A stretch of DNA of 64,000 bases, from the NCBI GenBank assembly GCA_902494715.1, contig CABUUJ010000003.1:1-64000 (forward strand), read 5' to 3'. The position numbers and the translations under genes were made by a program. This DNA is from an uncultured Collinsella sp. Lineage in GTDB: Bacteria > Actinomycetota > Coriobacteriia > Coriobacteriales > Coriobacteriaceae. Shown here one piece after another: positions 24,290 to 33,622 of the stretch. The number at the start of each line of letters is the position of its first letter. Position 1 is the stretch's first letter. Under the pieces are notes generated by a model. The model did no database searches, had not been told where the DNA came from, and was given only the letters and a program-made list of their open reading frames with translations.

Positions 24290-27200
24290 ATGGTCTCTCG
24301 TATCTACGTGGAGAAGAAACCCGGGTTCGACGTCGAGGCTCAGCAGCTCAAGGGCGAGCTGACCGAGATTCTCGGCATCAAGGGCATCGAGGCCCTGAGG
24401 ATCATCAACCGCTACGACGTCGAGGGCATCGACGAGGAGCTTTTCCGCTCCTGCGTGCCGACCGTCTTTAGCGAGCCCCAGGTCGATGTGACCTACGACG
24501 AGCTCCCCGCAAGCGATGGCGCCGTCTTTGCCGTCGAATTCCTGCCTGGCCAGTTTGACCAGCGCGCCGACTCCGCCAGCGAGTGCGTGCAGCTCATCAG
24601 CCAGGGCGAGCGCCCCGCCGTGCGCTCCGCCAAGGTCTATATGATCTCGGGCGCTCTGGACGAAGCCGCCATCAAGGCCATCAAGCACTACGTGGTGAAC
24701 CCCGTCGAGGCGCGCATCGCCTCGCTCGACTTGCCCGAGACGCTGTACATGGAGACCCCCGAGCCCCAGCCCGTCGAAGTGCTCGACGGCTTCCGCGAGC
24801 TCGATGAGGCCGGCCTTGCCGCCTTCATCGCCGATCGCGGTCTTGCTATGGACGAGGCGGACATCGCCTTCTGCCAGCAGTACTTCCGCGATGAGGACCG
24901 CGACCCCACCATCACCGAGATCCGCGTGATCGACACCTACTGGTCCGACCACTGCCGCCACACCACCTTCGGCACCGTCCTAGATGACGTGACGATCGAC
25001 GACGCCGTGGTGCAGCAGGCCTTCGACCGCTACATGGAGATGCGCCATGAGCTCGGTCGCGACGCCAAGCCCGTCTGCCTCATGGACATGGGCACCATCG
25101 GCGCCAAGTACCTTAAGAAGACCGGCGTCATGACCGATGTCGACGAGTCCGAGGAGATCAACGCCTGCACTGTCAAGGTGAAGGTCGATGTCGACGGCGA
25201 GGACCAGGACTGGTTGTTCCTGTTTAAGAACGAGACCCACAACCACCCGACCGAGATCGAGCCCTTCGGCGGTGCCGCCACCTGCGTGGGCGGCGCCATC
25301 CGCGACCCGCTCTCGGGCCGCAGCTACGTGTACCAGGCCATGCGCGTCACCGGCGCCGGAGACCCCACCGTCCCCGTGTCCAAGACGCTCGAGGGCAAGC
25401 TGCCGCAGCGCAAGCTCGTAACCACCGCTGCCGCCGGCTACTCCAGCTACGGCAACCAGATCGGCCTTGCCACCGGCCAGGTCAACGAGCTCTATCACCC
25501 CGGCTACGTGGCCAAGCGCATGGAGGTCGGCGCCGTTGTGGGCGCTACCCCGGCAAACCACGTGCGCCGCGAGTGCCCCGCCCCCACCGACAAGATCATC
25601 CTGCTGGGCGGCCGCACCGGCCGTGACGGCATCGGTGGTGCCACCGGCTCCTCCAAGACCCAGAACACCGAGTCAATCGAGACCTCGGGTGCCGAAGTCC
25701 AGAAGGGCAACGCCCCGGTCGAGCGCAAGCTGCAGCGTCTGTTCCGCCGCGGCGATGCCTGCCGTCTGATCAAGCGCTGCAACGACTTTGGCGCCGGCGG
25801 CGTCTCGGTCGCCGTGGGCGAGCTTGCCGATGGCCTGTATGTCGACCTTGATACCGTGACCAAGAAGTACGACGGCTTGGACGGCACCGAGCTCGCTATC
25901 TCTGAGTCCCAGGAGCGCATGGCCTGCGCCGTCGCCGACGGTGACGTCGAGGAGTTCATGGGCTACGCCGCCGAGGAGAACCTGGAGGCAACCGTCATCG
26001 CCGAGGTTACCGCCGAGCCGCGCATGCGCATGGCATGGAATGGCGTCGCCATCGTCGATCTGTCCCGCGAGTTCCTCAACTCCAACGGTGCGCCCAAGCA
26101 CCAGGTCGCCCACGTCTGCGCCCGCAGCGTGTGGCAGCCCAGCTGGGCCGGCACCACGCTTGCCGAGCGCATGACCTCGCTCGTCACCGATCTTAACGTC
26201 GCCTCCAACAAGGGCCTTTCCGAGCGCTTCGACTCCACCATCGGCGCCGCGACCGTGCTCATGCCCTTTGGCGGCAAGACGCAGCTCACCCCGAGCTCTG
26301 CCATGGTCGCCAAGTTCCCCGTGGACGGTGAGACCACCACGGCGAGCGCTATGGCATGGGGCTTTAACCCCTATCTGATGGAGGCCGACCAGTTTGCGGG
26401 CGCCTACCTGTCCGTGGTCGAGTCCATCGCCAAGCTCGTGGCCGCAGGCTTTGAGCACAAGCGCGCCTACCTCTCCTTCCAGGAGTACTTCGAGCGTCTG
26501 CGCACCGAGGCCGAGCGCTGGGGCAAGCCCATGGCAGCCGTCTTGGGCGCCCTTATGGCCCAAGTCGACCTGGGTGCCGGCGCCATCGGCGGTAAGGATT
26601 CCATGAGTGGCTCGTTTGAGGACGAGGCCGGCGAGCTCAACGTTCCGCCGACCCTCATCAGCTTCGCCGTGGCCGTGGGCAAGGCGGCCCGCGCTGTCTC
26701 CCCCGAGTTCAAGGGCCTCACGCACCGCGTCGTCCGCATCGCCCCCGCCACCTATGGCCAGGACTACCGCCCCGACGCCCAGCAGCTGCTCGCCGCATTT
26801 GACGCCGTCGAGGCGCTCACCGCCGCCGGCGACGCCCTGGCCGTCTCCACGCCCGGCTACGGCTGCGGCGCCGAGAGCCTCTTTAAGATGTGCGTCGGCA
26901 ACCAGATCGGTATCGAGCTTGCCGAAGATGTGGACGTGGAGAGCCTCTTCACCCCGCTCTACGGCAGCTTTATCGTCGAGCTCGCCGAGGATGCCGAGCT
27001 GCCCGAGGTCGCCGACGGCGTTGTCGTCGAGCCCCTGGGCACCACCGTCGAGGGCTATGTCATCGATACCGGCTCCGAGGTCATCGAGCTCTCCGAGCTC
27101 CAGGAGGCCTGGGAGAGCGGCATCGAGGGCGTCTTTGCCTACCGCAGCGCCGGCGAGACTGCCAAGGTCGAGACCATCGACTTCCGTGCCAAGGATATCC

Positions 27201-28036
27201 ACGTGTACAGCGGCGCCAAGATCGCCCGCCCGCGCGTGGTAATCCCCGTGTTCCCCGGCAACAACTGCGAGTACGATAGCGCCCGCGCTTTCCGCGCCGC
27301 CGGCGCCGAGGCCGACACCTTCGTGATCAACAACCTCACGCCCGAGGCCGTCGCCGAAAGCACCCACGAGCTTGCCCGCCGCATCCGTGCAAGCCAGATC
27401 GTCATGATCCCCGGCGGCTTCTCGGGCGGCGACGAGCCCGATGGCTCCGCCAAGTTCATCACGGCGTTCTTCCGCGCTCCCGAGGTCACCGAGGCAGTCC
27501 GCGACCTGCTCAAGGCCCGCGACGGCCTGATGCTGGGCATCTGCAACGGCTTCCAGGCCCTGATCAAGCTCGGTCTGGTGCCCTACGGCGACATCGTCGA
27601 CGCCACGCCCGATGCGCCCACGCTGACGTTCAACACCATCGGTCGCCATCAGAGCCGTCTGGTGCGCACCCGCATCTCGTCCAACCTGTCCCCGTGGCTA
27701 TCGCAGTGCAGCCTGGACGACCCCTACACCGTCGCCATCAGCCACGGCGAGGGCCGCTTTGTCGCCAGCGACGAGGTGCTCGCCCAGCTCATCGCCAACG
27801 GCCAGGTCGCCACGCAGTACGTGGGCGAGGACGGCAAGCCCAGCATGGACCTTTCCGTCAACCCCAACGGCTCCGCACTCGCCATCGAGGGCATCACGAG
27901 CCCCGACGGCCGCGTCCTGGGCAAGATGGGCCATGCCGAGCGTCGTGGCGACAACCTGTACCGCAACGTGCCCGAGCATGTCCCCGGCGATAAGTTCATG
28001 CCGATCTTTGAGAGCGGCGTGGCCTACTTCGCTTAA
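24290..28036 (+). CDS. purL: Phosphoribosylformylglycinamidine synthase (single chain)
   Basis: This 1248-residue enzyme makes FGAM from FGAR, ATP and glutamine in purine synthesis. The synthetase part has HNHPTEIEPFGGAATCVGG and GGRTGRDGIGGATGSS. The C-terminal glutamine amidotransferase has its triad: C1085 in LGICNGFQ, H1215 and E1217 in GHAER. The chain is single and shorter than the E. coli enzyme, as in the clostridial-type family. ATG 24290 (MVSRIYVEKKPGFDVEAQQ) is preferred for the AGGAAGG upstream and family N-terminus. A TATCAT at 24175-24180 is a possible -10. No other pur gene is adjacent. Confidence 0.96.
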   Translation: MVSRIYVEKKPGFDVEAQQLKGELTEILGIKGIEALRIINRYDVEGIDEELFRSCVPTVFSEPQVDVTYDELPASDGAVFAVEFLPGQFDQRADSASECVQLISQGERPAVRSAKVYMISGALDEAAIKAIKHYVVNPVEARIASLDLPETLYMETPEPQPVEVLDGFRELDEAGLAAFIADRGLAMDEADIAFCQQYFRDEDRDPTITEIRVIDTYWSDHCRHTTFGTVLDDVTIDDAVVQQAFDRYMEMRHELGRDAKPVCLMDMGTIGAKYLKKTGVMTDVDESEEINACTVKVKVDVDGEDQDWLFLFKNETHNHPTEIEPFGGAATCVGGAIRDPLSGRSYVYQAMRVTGAGDPTVPVSKTLEGKLPQRKLVTTAAAGYSSYGNQIGLATGQVNELYHPGYVAKRMEVGAVVGATPANHVRRECPAPTDKIILLGGRTGRDGIGGATGSSKTQNTESIETSGAEVQKGNAPVERKLQRLFRRGDACRLIKRCNDFGAGGVSVAVGELADGLYVDLDTVTKKYDGLDGTELAISESQERMACAVADGDVEEFMGYAAEENLEATVIAEVTAEPRMRMAWNGVAIVDLSREFLNSNGAPKHQVAHVCARSVWQPSWAGTTLAERMTSLVTDLNVASNKGLSERFDSTIGAATVLMPFGGKTQLTPSSAMVAKFPVDGETTTASAMAWGFNPYLMEADQFAGAYLSVVESIAKLVAAGFEHKRAYLSFQEYFERLRTEAERWGKPMAAVLGALMAQVDLGAGAIGGKDSMSGSFEDEAGELNVPPTLISFAVAVGKAARAVSPEFKGLTHRVVRIAPATYGQDYRPDAQQLLAAFDAVEALTAAGDALAVSTPGYGCGAESLFKMCVGNQIGIELAEDVDVESLFTPLYGSFIVELAEDAELPEVADGVVVEPLGTTVEGYVIDTGSEVIELSELQEAWESGIEGVFAYRSAGETAKVETIDFRAKDIHVYSGAKIARPRVVIPVFPGNNCEYDSARAFRAAGAEADTFVINNLTPEAVAESTHELARRIRASQIVMIPGGFSGGDEPDGSAKFITAFFRAPEVTEAVRDLLKARDGLMLGICNGFQALIKLGLVPYGDIVDATPDAPTLTFNTIGRHQSRLVRTRISSNLSPWLSQCSLDDPYTVAISHGEGRFVASDEVLAQLIANGQVATQYVGEDGKPSMDLSVNPNGSALAIEGITSPDGRVLGKMGHAERRGDNLYRNVPEHVPGDKFMPIFESGVAYFA

Positions 28037-28072
28037 TGCGTCCCATCGGGTACAATCCCCTCGGGTAACAAC

Positions 28073-28108
28073 ACCCGCCACCGGCACACCCGGTGGCGGG
28101 TTCTTTTT
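28073..28108 (+). terminator. Terminator of purL
   Basis: ACCCGCCACCGG and CCGGTGGCGGGT form a perfect 12-bp stem with a 5-base loop, followed by TCTTTTTT. Confidence 0.93.
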
Positions 28109-28134
28109 TGCTTCGCGCATACAGGAAGGACATC

Positions 28135-29070
28135 ATGGAAAGCCGCAAGCCGTATCTCGCCACCCTACCCGGGCTCATCCTGGGCTGCCTCGTCTGCTGT
28201 GCGCTCTGGGGGTCGGCTTTCCCCTGCATCAAGATCGGTTACGGGCTCTTTGGCATCCCCGCGCACGATAGCGCCTCACAGCTGCTCTTTGCGGGCTTGC
28301 GCTTCACGCTTGCCGGCGCCCTGGTTATCGTTGGGATGAGTGCGGCCCAACGCCGCCCCCTCATTCCGCAGGCTCGTGACATCAAGCCCATCTTTGTCTT
28401 GTCACTCTTCCAGACTATCGGGCAGTACTTCTTTTTCTACCTAGGACTCTCGCGCGCCAGCGCCATGTCGAGTTCCATCATCGAGGCCAGCGCCAACTTC
28501 CTCGCAATTCTCTTTGCCGCCTTGGCATTTCACACCGAGAGGCTCAATACGCCCAAGGTGCTTGGCTGTGTGCTGGGCTTTGCAGGCGTCGCGCTCGTCA
28601 ACCTTTCGGGCGCGGATGGCACCTTTGGCTTTACGCTCGACGGCGAGGGATTTATCTTGGCTTCCACTGTTGCGGGCGCCCTGTCGACCTGCCTCATTGG
28701 CATCTTCTCGCGCGAGCATGACGGCGTCTTGCTCGCCGGCTGGCAGTTTTTAGTCGGTGGCGTGGTCCTTACCGCCATCGGGTTTTTGATGGGCGGCACG
28801 TTTTCCCCCACCGAAATCGCCCCCGCCATCGCGCTCATCATTTATATGGCGCTCATTTCCGCCGTCGCGTACTCGCTGTGGTCCCGCCTGCTCGCCGTCA
28901 ACCCCGTCAGCCGCGTTTCGGTCTTTGGCTTTATGAACCCGGTCTTTGGCGTGCTGTTGAGCGCACTGCTGCTCGGCGAGGGCGCTGGCACGAGCCCCGT
29001 TACCGTACTTGTTGCCCTGCTGTTGGTCTGCGGCGGCATCATCATCGTCAACAAACCCAAAAAAGCCTAG
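28135..29070 (+). CDS. EamA/DMT family transporter
   Basis: This 311-residue protein has ten predicted membrane segments in two EamA halves (CALWGSAFPCIKIG in the first; AYSLWSRLLAVNPVSRVSVFGF in the second). Members of the drug/metabolite transporter family export amino acids or metabolites; the substrate is unknown. ATG 28135 has AGGAAGG upstream and begins 27 bases after the purL terminator T tract. Confidence 0.9.
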   Translation: MESRKPYLATLPGLILGCLVCCALWGSAFPCIKIGYGLFGIPAHDSASQLLFAGLRFTLAGALVIVGMSAAQRRPLIPQARDIKPIFVLSLFQTIGQYFFFYLGLSRASAMSSSIIEASANFLAILFAALAFHTERLNTPKVLGCVLGFAGVALVNLSGADGTFGFTLDGEGFILASTVAGALSTCLIGIFSREHDGVLLAGWQFLVGGVVLTAIGFLMGGTFSPTEIAPAIALIIYMALISAVAYSLWSRLLAVNPVSRVSVFGFMNPVFGVLLSALLLGEGAGTSPVTVLVALLLVCGGIIIVNKPKKA

Positions 29071-29090
29071 CGAACCGCCCTTATTTAGTA

Positions 29091-29111
29091 GAGGAGATTC
29101 ACATGCTTTAG
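29091..29111 (+). other. Ribosome site with two-codon ORF after EamA gene
   Basis: GAGGAG followed 6 bases later by ATG CTT TAG gives a perfect ribosome site on a Met-Leu-stop minigene. It may be the remains of a lost gene's start, or a chance match. It lies just before the terminator. Confidence 0.3.
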
Positions 29112-29137
29112 CTTAATGGAGTACATCGGTGAGCTGA

Positions 29138-29172
29138 GGGCCGCAACGCACGCCAGCGTTCGCCCTTTTTTT
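29138..29172 (+). terminator. Terminator of EamA gene
   Basis: AACGC/GCGTT with outer GGG/CCC pairs and an internal loop, followed by seven T. It overlaps the end of the converging cyclase gene by a base or so. Confidence 0.75.
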
Positions 29173-30333
29173 CTAGCGTATCTGGACGCCGGCTTTCTTC
29201 TTCTCGCGCTTTACGCGGTAAAGCTCCGCGTCGGCAGCGCGAAGCAAGTCTTGCCAGGTATCGACGCCATCACCAACCCGTGCGTAGCCGATGGACATCC
29301 GCAACAGATACGGGACCTCGGCGCGCGCGAGCTCGTCGCTGATTGCCGCGCACAGACACATGATGTCCTGCTCCGCCGTCGCCTTTTGAAGCACCACAAA
29401 CTCATCGCCGCCATAACGTGCGATAAAGCCACCAGACGCCGAGCAGACCTCTTTGAGCGTAGCAGATATGACCTGGAGGGCATGATCGCCCTCAACATGT
29501 CCATACCGGTCGTTAATCTGCTTAAAGCCGTCAGCGTCCATCATAAGCAGATATACATCTTCGGCCTGATCCACATTTGAAAAGAGCGACAGCATATAGG
29601 TCTCAAAACGGTTGCGATTGTTGAGGCCAGTCAACGGGTCGGTCGAGATCAGCTGCTCCTGGTAGATGATGTAGAGCAGCAGGATGCTCAGCGTTATACC
29701 GACACAAAGGCCCGGTACCGAAAACAAAACCTGGAAGGTACCGCCCACCAGAGCGGGAACCGCAAAAAAGGCGAGGGTGCGATAAATGGCCTTCTTTTGC
29801 AGACTTTCGACTTTTCGAGTCTGAATAAAGGCATGCAAAGACGTATATATGATGTAGCAGTAGCTAACGATAGGCTGAATCATATAAAGCGCTCCGCGAC
29901 GATATACGCCCTGTGCATCGATATAGAACATAGTGTGCGTCCAGTAGCTGGTAAATGCCAGCACGACCACCAATACGGTTGGCAACGTCACGAGCGCCAC
30001 CCTATAGCGCGCGGTCAAAAGGCGTGAGCCCTGCACTGTCTCGGAATAGAAAAACCAAATGAGGCACGCGATGGCGAACAGCGAAAACGAGACCGCGTTG
30101 GAAATCCAGTTGGCCGTGATGCCTACAGGAGTGCTCACGCCGTCCGAGAGCGTCCAGATCATATCGAAGAAAATGTAGGCTGCAGACGTGTAGCCCAGCA
30201 TGCTAAACAGAAGCTGCTGGGTGCTCGAGAACAAGGAGCGGCGGCTTCGTGCGGCAAGCCCGATAAGAACAATCATGCATAGCAGGAATATCTCAATTTT
30301 GAGTGCCTTAACCACTAGACGCCATCCATTCAA
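29173..30333 (-). CDS. Membrane diguanylate cyclase (GGDEF)
   Basis: This 386-residue protein has about seven N-terminal membrane segments (roughly residues 10-220). A GGDEF domain follows with DPLTGLNNRNRFETY, DADGFKQINDRYGHVEGD and the intact active site ARYGGDEFVVLQ. It should make cyclic di-GMP from GTP at the membrane. No RxxD inhibitory site sits in the usual place. The start is uncertain: TTG 30333 has no clear ribosome site, and GTG 30315, with GGATGG upstream, is equally good. No phosphodiesterase or PilZ gene is nearby. Confidence 0.9.
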   Translation of the reverse strand: MNGWRLVVKALKIEIFLLCMIVLIGLAARSRRSLFSSTQQLLFSMLGYTSAAYIFFDMIWTLSDGVSTPVGITANWISNAVSFSLFAIACLIWFFYSETVQGSRLLTARYRVALVTLPTVLVVVLAFTSYWTHTMFYIDAQGVYRRGALYMIQPIVSYCYIIYTSLHAFIQTRKVESLQKKAIYRTLAFFAVPALVGGTFQVLFSVPGLCVGITLSILLLYIIYQEQLISTDPLTGLNNRNRFETYMLSLFSNVDQAEDVYLLMMDADGFKQINDRYGHVEGDHALQVISATLKEVCSASGGFIARYGGDEFVVLQKATAEQDIMCLCAAISDELARAEVPYLLRMSIGYARVGDGVDTWQDLLRAADAELYRVKREKKKAGVQIR

Positions 30334-30413
30334 TATTCAAGTGGTCAGAATCGCCCGATTCTGGTCTGGGCAACAAACACCCCCTACCCGCAGGGGTAAG
30401 GGGAATCATAGCA

Positions 30414-30457
30414 GAGCGCCCGAACGTCACTGCAAAACAGTCATCGTTCGGGCGCTC
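30414..30457. repeat. 13-bp perfect hairpin downstream of KDG permease
   Basis: GAGCGCCCGAACG (30414-30426) and CGTTCGGGCGCTC (30445-30457) are exact complements, with an inner ACTG/CAGT. No T tract follows on either strand. It is probably a terminator of the minus-strand permease; a second stem with TACCC/GGGTA lies at 30378-30403. Confidence 0.6.
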
Positions 30458-30502
30458 AAACGGCGCGAATTGCACTCCGGCATCATTGATGGGTAGCGAT
30501 TG

Positions 30503-31525
30503 CTATTCGCCATCGATGTCGGTCGCGACGGCCTCCTCGATGGCCTCGACACCGGCAGGCGACAGATCCTCCTTGCCCTGGCAAAACTTCTTGTCGACCC
30601 AGCCGGTCAGAATCGGGGCCATGATTGCCGTGATGATGACGGCGGTGGCGATCTGCGCATACGCGGTGGGCGCAAGCTCGGCATAGCGCGGAGCGACCTC
30701 GGCGAGGGCGACCGGCGTGGTCATAGCCGTGCCGGCGATAGTGGAGCAGGCAACGGCCGCCTTGCCGTTACCACCGCACAGGCGCTCGAAGGCAAAGGTA
30801 ATGGGACCGACGATAAAGAGCGTGATGAGGCCCAGCAGGATGCCCGAAATGCCGCCGGTGATAAAGCTCGAAAGACTCATGGACGCACCGAGCTGAAAAC
30901 CGATAACGGCAATCGCAGGATTGGCGCCGGGAACCAGCAGGTTCTTGATGAACGGGAACAAGTTGCCCAGAACCATGCCGATAACAAGCGGCAGGATGGA
31001 TCCGATGATGGTGCCGACGGGGATGTTGGCGAGACCCGAGACACCGAGGATGATCATCGTGACGGCGGGGCCGGCCGTAAAGAACAGGATACCGACGGCG
31101 CCTTGCTCGGACTCGTCGCCGAACTCGCCCATGATGCCGGTGTAGAGCGCCATGTTGCAAAACGTAATGCCGCCGATGATAGACACGGAGCTCAGACCTA
31201 GGAAGTTGTCGTTAAAGAAATATGCCACACCCAAGCCAAGGGCAGCCGCAACAACAAGCTTAGGAATCAGCACAACGATGCCGGTCTTGATGGCGCCCGG
31301 CGTGGACTTAAAGCTGATGCCGGCACCCACAAACAGCAGGATCGCGGCAACGATGGTGTTGGAACCACCGCGGCAGGCGGCGGTAAAGAAGCCGCCGATC
31401 TCAAAGACCTGCGGGCAGAAGGTATTGAGCAAAAGGCCAACGATCATCGGGTAGATCATGATGTCACCCGGGATACGCGGGACTTTGAATTTCTTTTGCT
31501 CGTTGGCGGTCGCTTCCTGTGCCAT
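30503..31525 (-). CDS. kdgT: 2-keto-3-deoxygluconate permease
   Basis: This 340-residue, ten-segment membrane protein matches the KdgT family: VPRIPGDIMIYPMIVGLLLN at the start, FFTAACRGGSNTIVAAIL, and CSTIAGTAMTTPVAL. It should import 2-keto-3-deoxygluconate, a product of pectin or glucuronate breakdown, with protons. ATG 31525 has GGGGGT upstream. No KDG kinase or aldolase is nearby, so the assignment rests on the family only. Confidence 0.85.
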   Translation of the reverse strand: MAQEATANEQKKFKVPRIPGDIMIYPMIVGLLLNTFCPQVFEIGGFFTAACRGGSNTIVAAILLFVGAGISFKSTPGAIKTGIVVLIPKLVVAAALGLGVAYFFNDNFLGLSSVSIIGGITFCNMALYTGIMGEFGDESEQGAVGILFFTAGPAVTMIILGVSGLANIPVGTIIGSILPLVIGMVLGNLFPFIKNLLVPGANPAIAVIGFQLGASMSLSSFITGGISGILLGLITLFIVGPITFAFERLCGGNGKAAVACSTIAGTAMTTPVALAEVAPRYAELAPTAYAQIATAVIITAIMAPILTGWVDKKFCQGKEDLSPAGVEAIEEAVATDIDGE

Positions 31526-31568
31526 GAAACCCCCATTTCCGCTGACGCAGAACAAAAGCCCACGTCAT

Positions 31569-31586
31569 ACTTTGCTACAGTAAAGT
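31569..31586 (-). promoter_or_regulatory. Candidate operator upstream of kdgT
   Basis: ACTTT and AAAGT form an inverted repeat with an 8-base centre, about 45 bases before the kdgT start. It is a possible regulator site and weakly supported. Confidence 0.3.
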
Positions 31587-31666
31587 TTGACCATGGTACC
31601 AGAAGAAGCAGACCGGCTCGGTGAGAAATTCGATACGTGTGCCGGGACGCTAAACGTGCTCCGCTC

Positions 31667-31990
31667 TTATATGAAGCTCAAAACGATATAGAACACGATG
31701 CCCGAGACGCAGCACCACAACATCGACTTTGTCTTGATTGCCACCGCCACGACGCCGGCGGCCGCAATCCAGGGAATCAAGCCCTGCCACAAGCCGGCGT
31801 CGAAAGCGCCAGGGCTTATCAAATCGTTGGCGACCAGCGCCGCAAAGGCGGCAGGCGGAATATAACCCAAGGCCTCGGTAACGCGGGGCGACAGCGTTCT
31901 CCCGCGCAAGGCAAACGCCGGGGCAATGCGGAAAAACGCGATGGCCGCCCATGACGACAGCCATAGAACCAAAAACTCATTAACGGGCAT
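31667..31990 (-). CDS. azlD: AzlD family branched-chain amino acid exporter subunit
   Basis: This 107-residue protein has four hydrophobic segments and the family sequence FRIAPAFALRGRTLSPRV. With AzlC it forms an exporter of branched-chain amino acids. ATG 31990 lies within the last codons of azlC (11-base overlap), as is usual for this pair. Its presence 12 kb from the liv uptake operon means the cell has both import and export routes. Confidence 0.87.
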   Translation of the reverse strand: MPVNEFLVLWLSSWAAIAFFRIAPAFALRGRTLSPRVTEALGYIPPAAFAALVANDLISPGAFDAGLWQGLIPWIAAAGVVAVAIKTKSMLWCCVSGIVFYIVLSFI

Positions 31991-32672
31991 CGCGAGCGCC
32001 CCTTCCCTCGGCGAGGACATCGCACGCGAGTGCCGTGACAACGCCGACGAGCACACTTGCCGGCACGGCGATATTCGTCCACCCCAAGAACTTGCATATG
32101 GCGACGGACACCGCAGCCAAACCGGCAGCTACGACATTGCCGCGCGACAGTCGCTGCGAAAAGAGTAGGCAGATAAAGAGCGATGTGCAGACAAAACCCG
32201 CAATAGCGGTGGGAACATCAACAACGGCGCCGACGATGGCGCCCGTCGTACACGAAACGCCCCATGTTGCGATGAGGATCACGTTGAGCACAAAGGACTC
32301 GAGCGGACCCCAATCCTCCCCTTTAACCAACTTGGCAAGCGAAATGCCGTATGCCTCCTCGGTAAGTGTCGCGGCAACAGCCAGCGTCTGACGCTTCGAA
32401 GCACCCCTCAAATGCGGTGCGATCGATGCCGAGTAAAGCGCAAAGCGCGAGGAGATTGCGGCCACACTTGCGACAATCGATGCCGCAGGCACACCTGCCA
32501 GCCACAGGTTGCAGACCATAAACTGCCCGCTGCCCGTCACGAACGTGCTGCTCAGGGCAAAAACCATCCAGGGTTCCATTCCCGTCTGCGCCATAATCAT
32601 TCCGCACGGCGCGGCTATCGCAACATAGGTAAGCATCACCGGCCAGACGGTTTTAACGATTTTGAGCACCAT
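31980..32672 (-). CDS. azlC: AzlC family branched-chain amino acid exporter subunit
   Basis: This 230-residue membrane protein shows AzlC features: AIAAPCGMIMAQTGMEPW, TFVTGSGQFMVCNLW, SSRFALYSASIAPHL and TLTEEAYGISL. ATG 32672 is preferred because GAGG lies 6 bases upstream; an ATG at 32708 has no ribosome site. It is translationally coupled to azlD. Confidence 0.87.
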   Translation of the reverse strand: MVLKIVKTVWPVMLTYVAIAAPCGMIMAQTGMEPWMVFALSSTFVTGSGQFMVCNLWLAGVPAASIVASVAAISSRFALYSASIAPHLRGASKRQTLAVAATLTEEAYGISLAKLVKGEDWGPLESFVLNVILIATWGVSCTTGAIVGAVVDVPTAIAGFVCTSLFICLLFSQRLSRGNVVAAGLAAVSVAICKFLGWTNIAVPASVLVGVVTALACDVLAEGRGARDAR

Positions 32673-32809
32673 AACGTTCCTCGTCCCGACAAGATTTCCG
32701 AGCCGCATTCAACGACGCGGCAGAACCATCGCCCGATGGCAACCGAGTTCACCTACAATTGCCACCGGATCGAAAGACACAGAAAGACACAACTTTTTAG
32801 GAAGTCATT

Positions 32810-33622
32810 ATGACAGCTATCGATCGAACGCGGGCTGCCGCGGCCTTCAAGACCTACACCGATGCCTACGATGCCGCCAATCCGCGTATCGCGCTCAAAA
32901 TCGAGCATACGTACCACGTTGCCGAGGCATGCGATGCCGTGGCACGCGAACAGGGCTGGTCACCTCAGGACATTGACCTAGCGTGGCTTTGCGGCCTGCT
33001 GCACGATATGGGTCGCTTTGAGCAGCTGCGACGCTGGGACACGTTTAAGGATGCCGAGAGCATGAGCCATGCGGCGTTGGGCGTCGAGGTTCTCTTTGGC
33101 GAAAACCCTGCAGACGCGCCCGCGACAACAAGTATCCGCGACTTTATCGACGATCCGGTAGAAGACGAGTTGATTCGCGCAAGCATTGCCTATCACAGCG
33201 ATTTCCGTCTACCCGCGCAGCTCGACGAGCGCACGCGGCGCTTCTGCGATATTGTGCGCGATGGCGACAAGGTCGACATTATGCGCACCATCGCCGACAG
33301 CACCGTCGACACCATCCTCAAAGTGGATGAGGACGTGTTTCTTGCCAGCCACTTCTCGGCACCGACGCTGGCTGCCTTTGACGAGCACCGCTGCGTCACG
33401 CGCGATGAGCGCGATGAGCCCGCGGACTACTTGGTGGGGCTTATCTGCTTTATGTTTGAGCTCGTCTATCCGGCAAGCCGCGCGCTGACGCGCAAGCAGG
33501 GCGATATCTACCGCCTGCTCGACGCACCTTTTGGTATCGTGCGGCCCTTTACCGACCCCGCCACGCAAGCGACCTGGGAACGCCTAAAGAAAGAGATGCG
33601 AGCCTGGCTGGCCAGCGCCTAG
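32810..33622 (+). CDS. HD-domain phosphohydrolase
   Basis: This 270-residue protein has an HD metal site: H33/H36 in IEHTYHVAEA, H65-D66 in CGLLHDMGRF, a later histidine in YHSDFRLP, and an aspartate in VRDGDKVDIMRT. Such enzymes cleave phosphate esters of nucleotides; the substrate is unknown. AGGAAG precedes ATG 32810. It converges with etfA and overlaps its stop by 4 bases. Confidence 0.87.
   Translation: MTAIDRTRAAAAFKTYTDAYDAANPRIALKIEHTYHVAEACDAVAREQGWSPQDIDLAWLCGLLHDMGRFEQLRRWDTFKDAESMSHAALGVEVLFGENPADAPATTSIRDFIDDPVEDELIRASIAYHSDFRLPAQLDERTRRFCDIVRDGDKVDIMRTIADSTVDTILKVDEDVFLASHFSAPTLAAFDEHRCVTRDERDEPADYLVGLICFMFELVYPASRALTRKQGDIYRLLDAPFGIVRPFTDPATQATWERLKKEMRAWLASA

Noticed and set aside
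25673..27649. Very long open frame antisense to purL
   Set aside because: It lies wholly opposite a certain purL coding sequence, has no family likeness, and is expected from high GC and the third-codon bias of the true gene.
29116..29580. 154-codon plus-strand frame after the Met-Leu minigene
   Set aside because: Nearly all of it is antisense to the GGDEF gene, whose active-site motif is intact; it has no domain.
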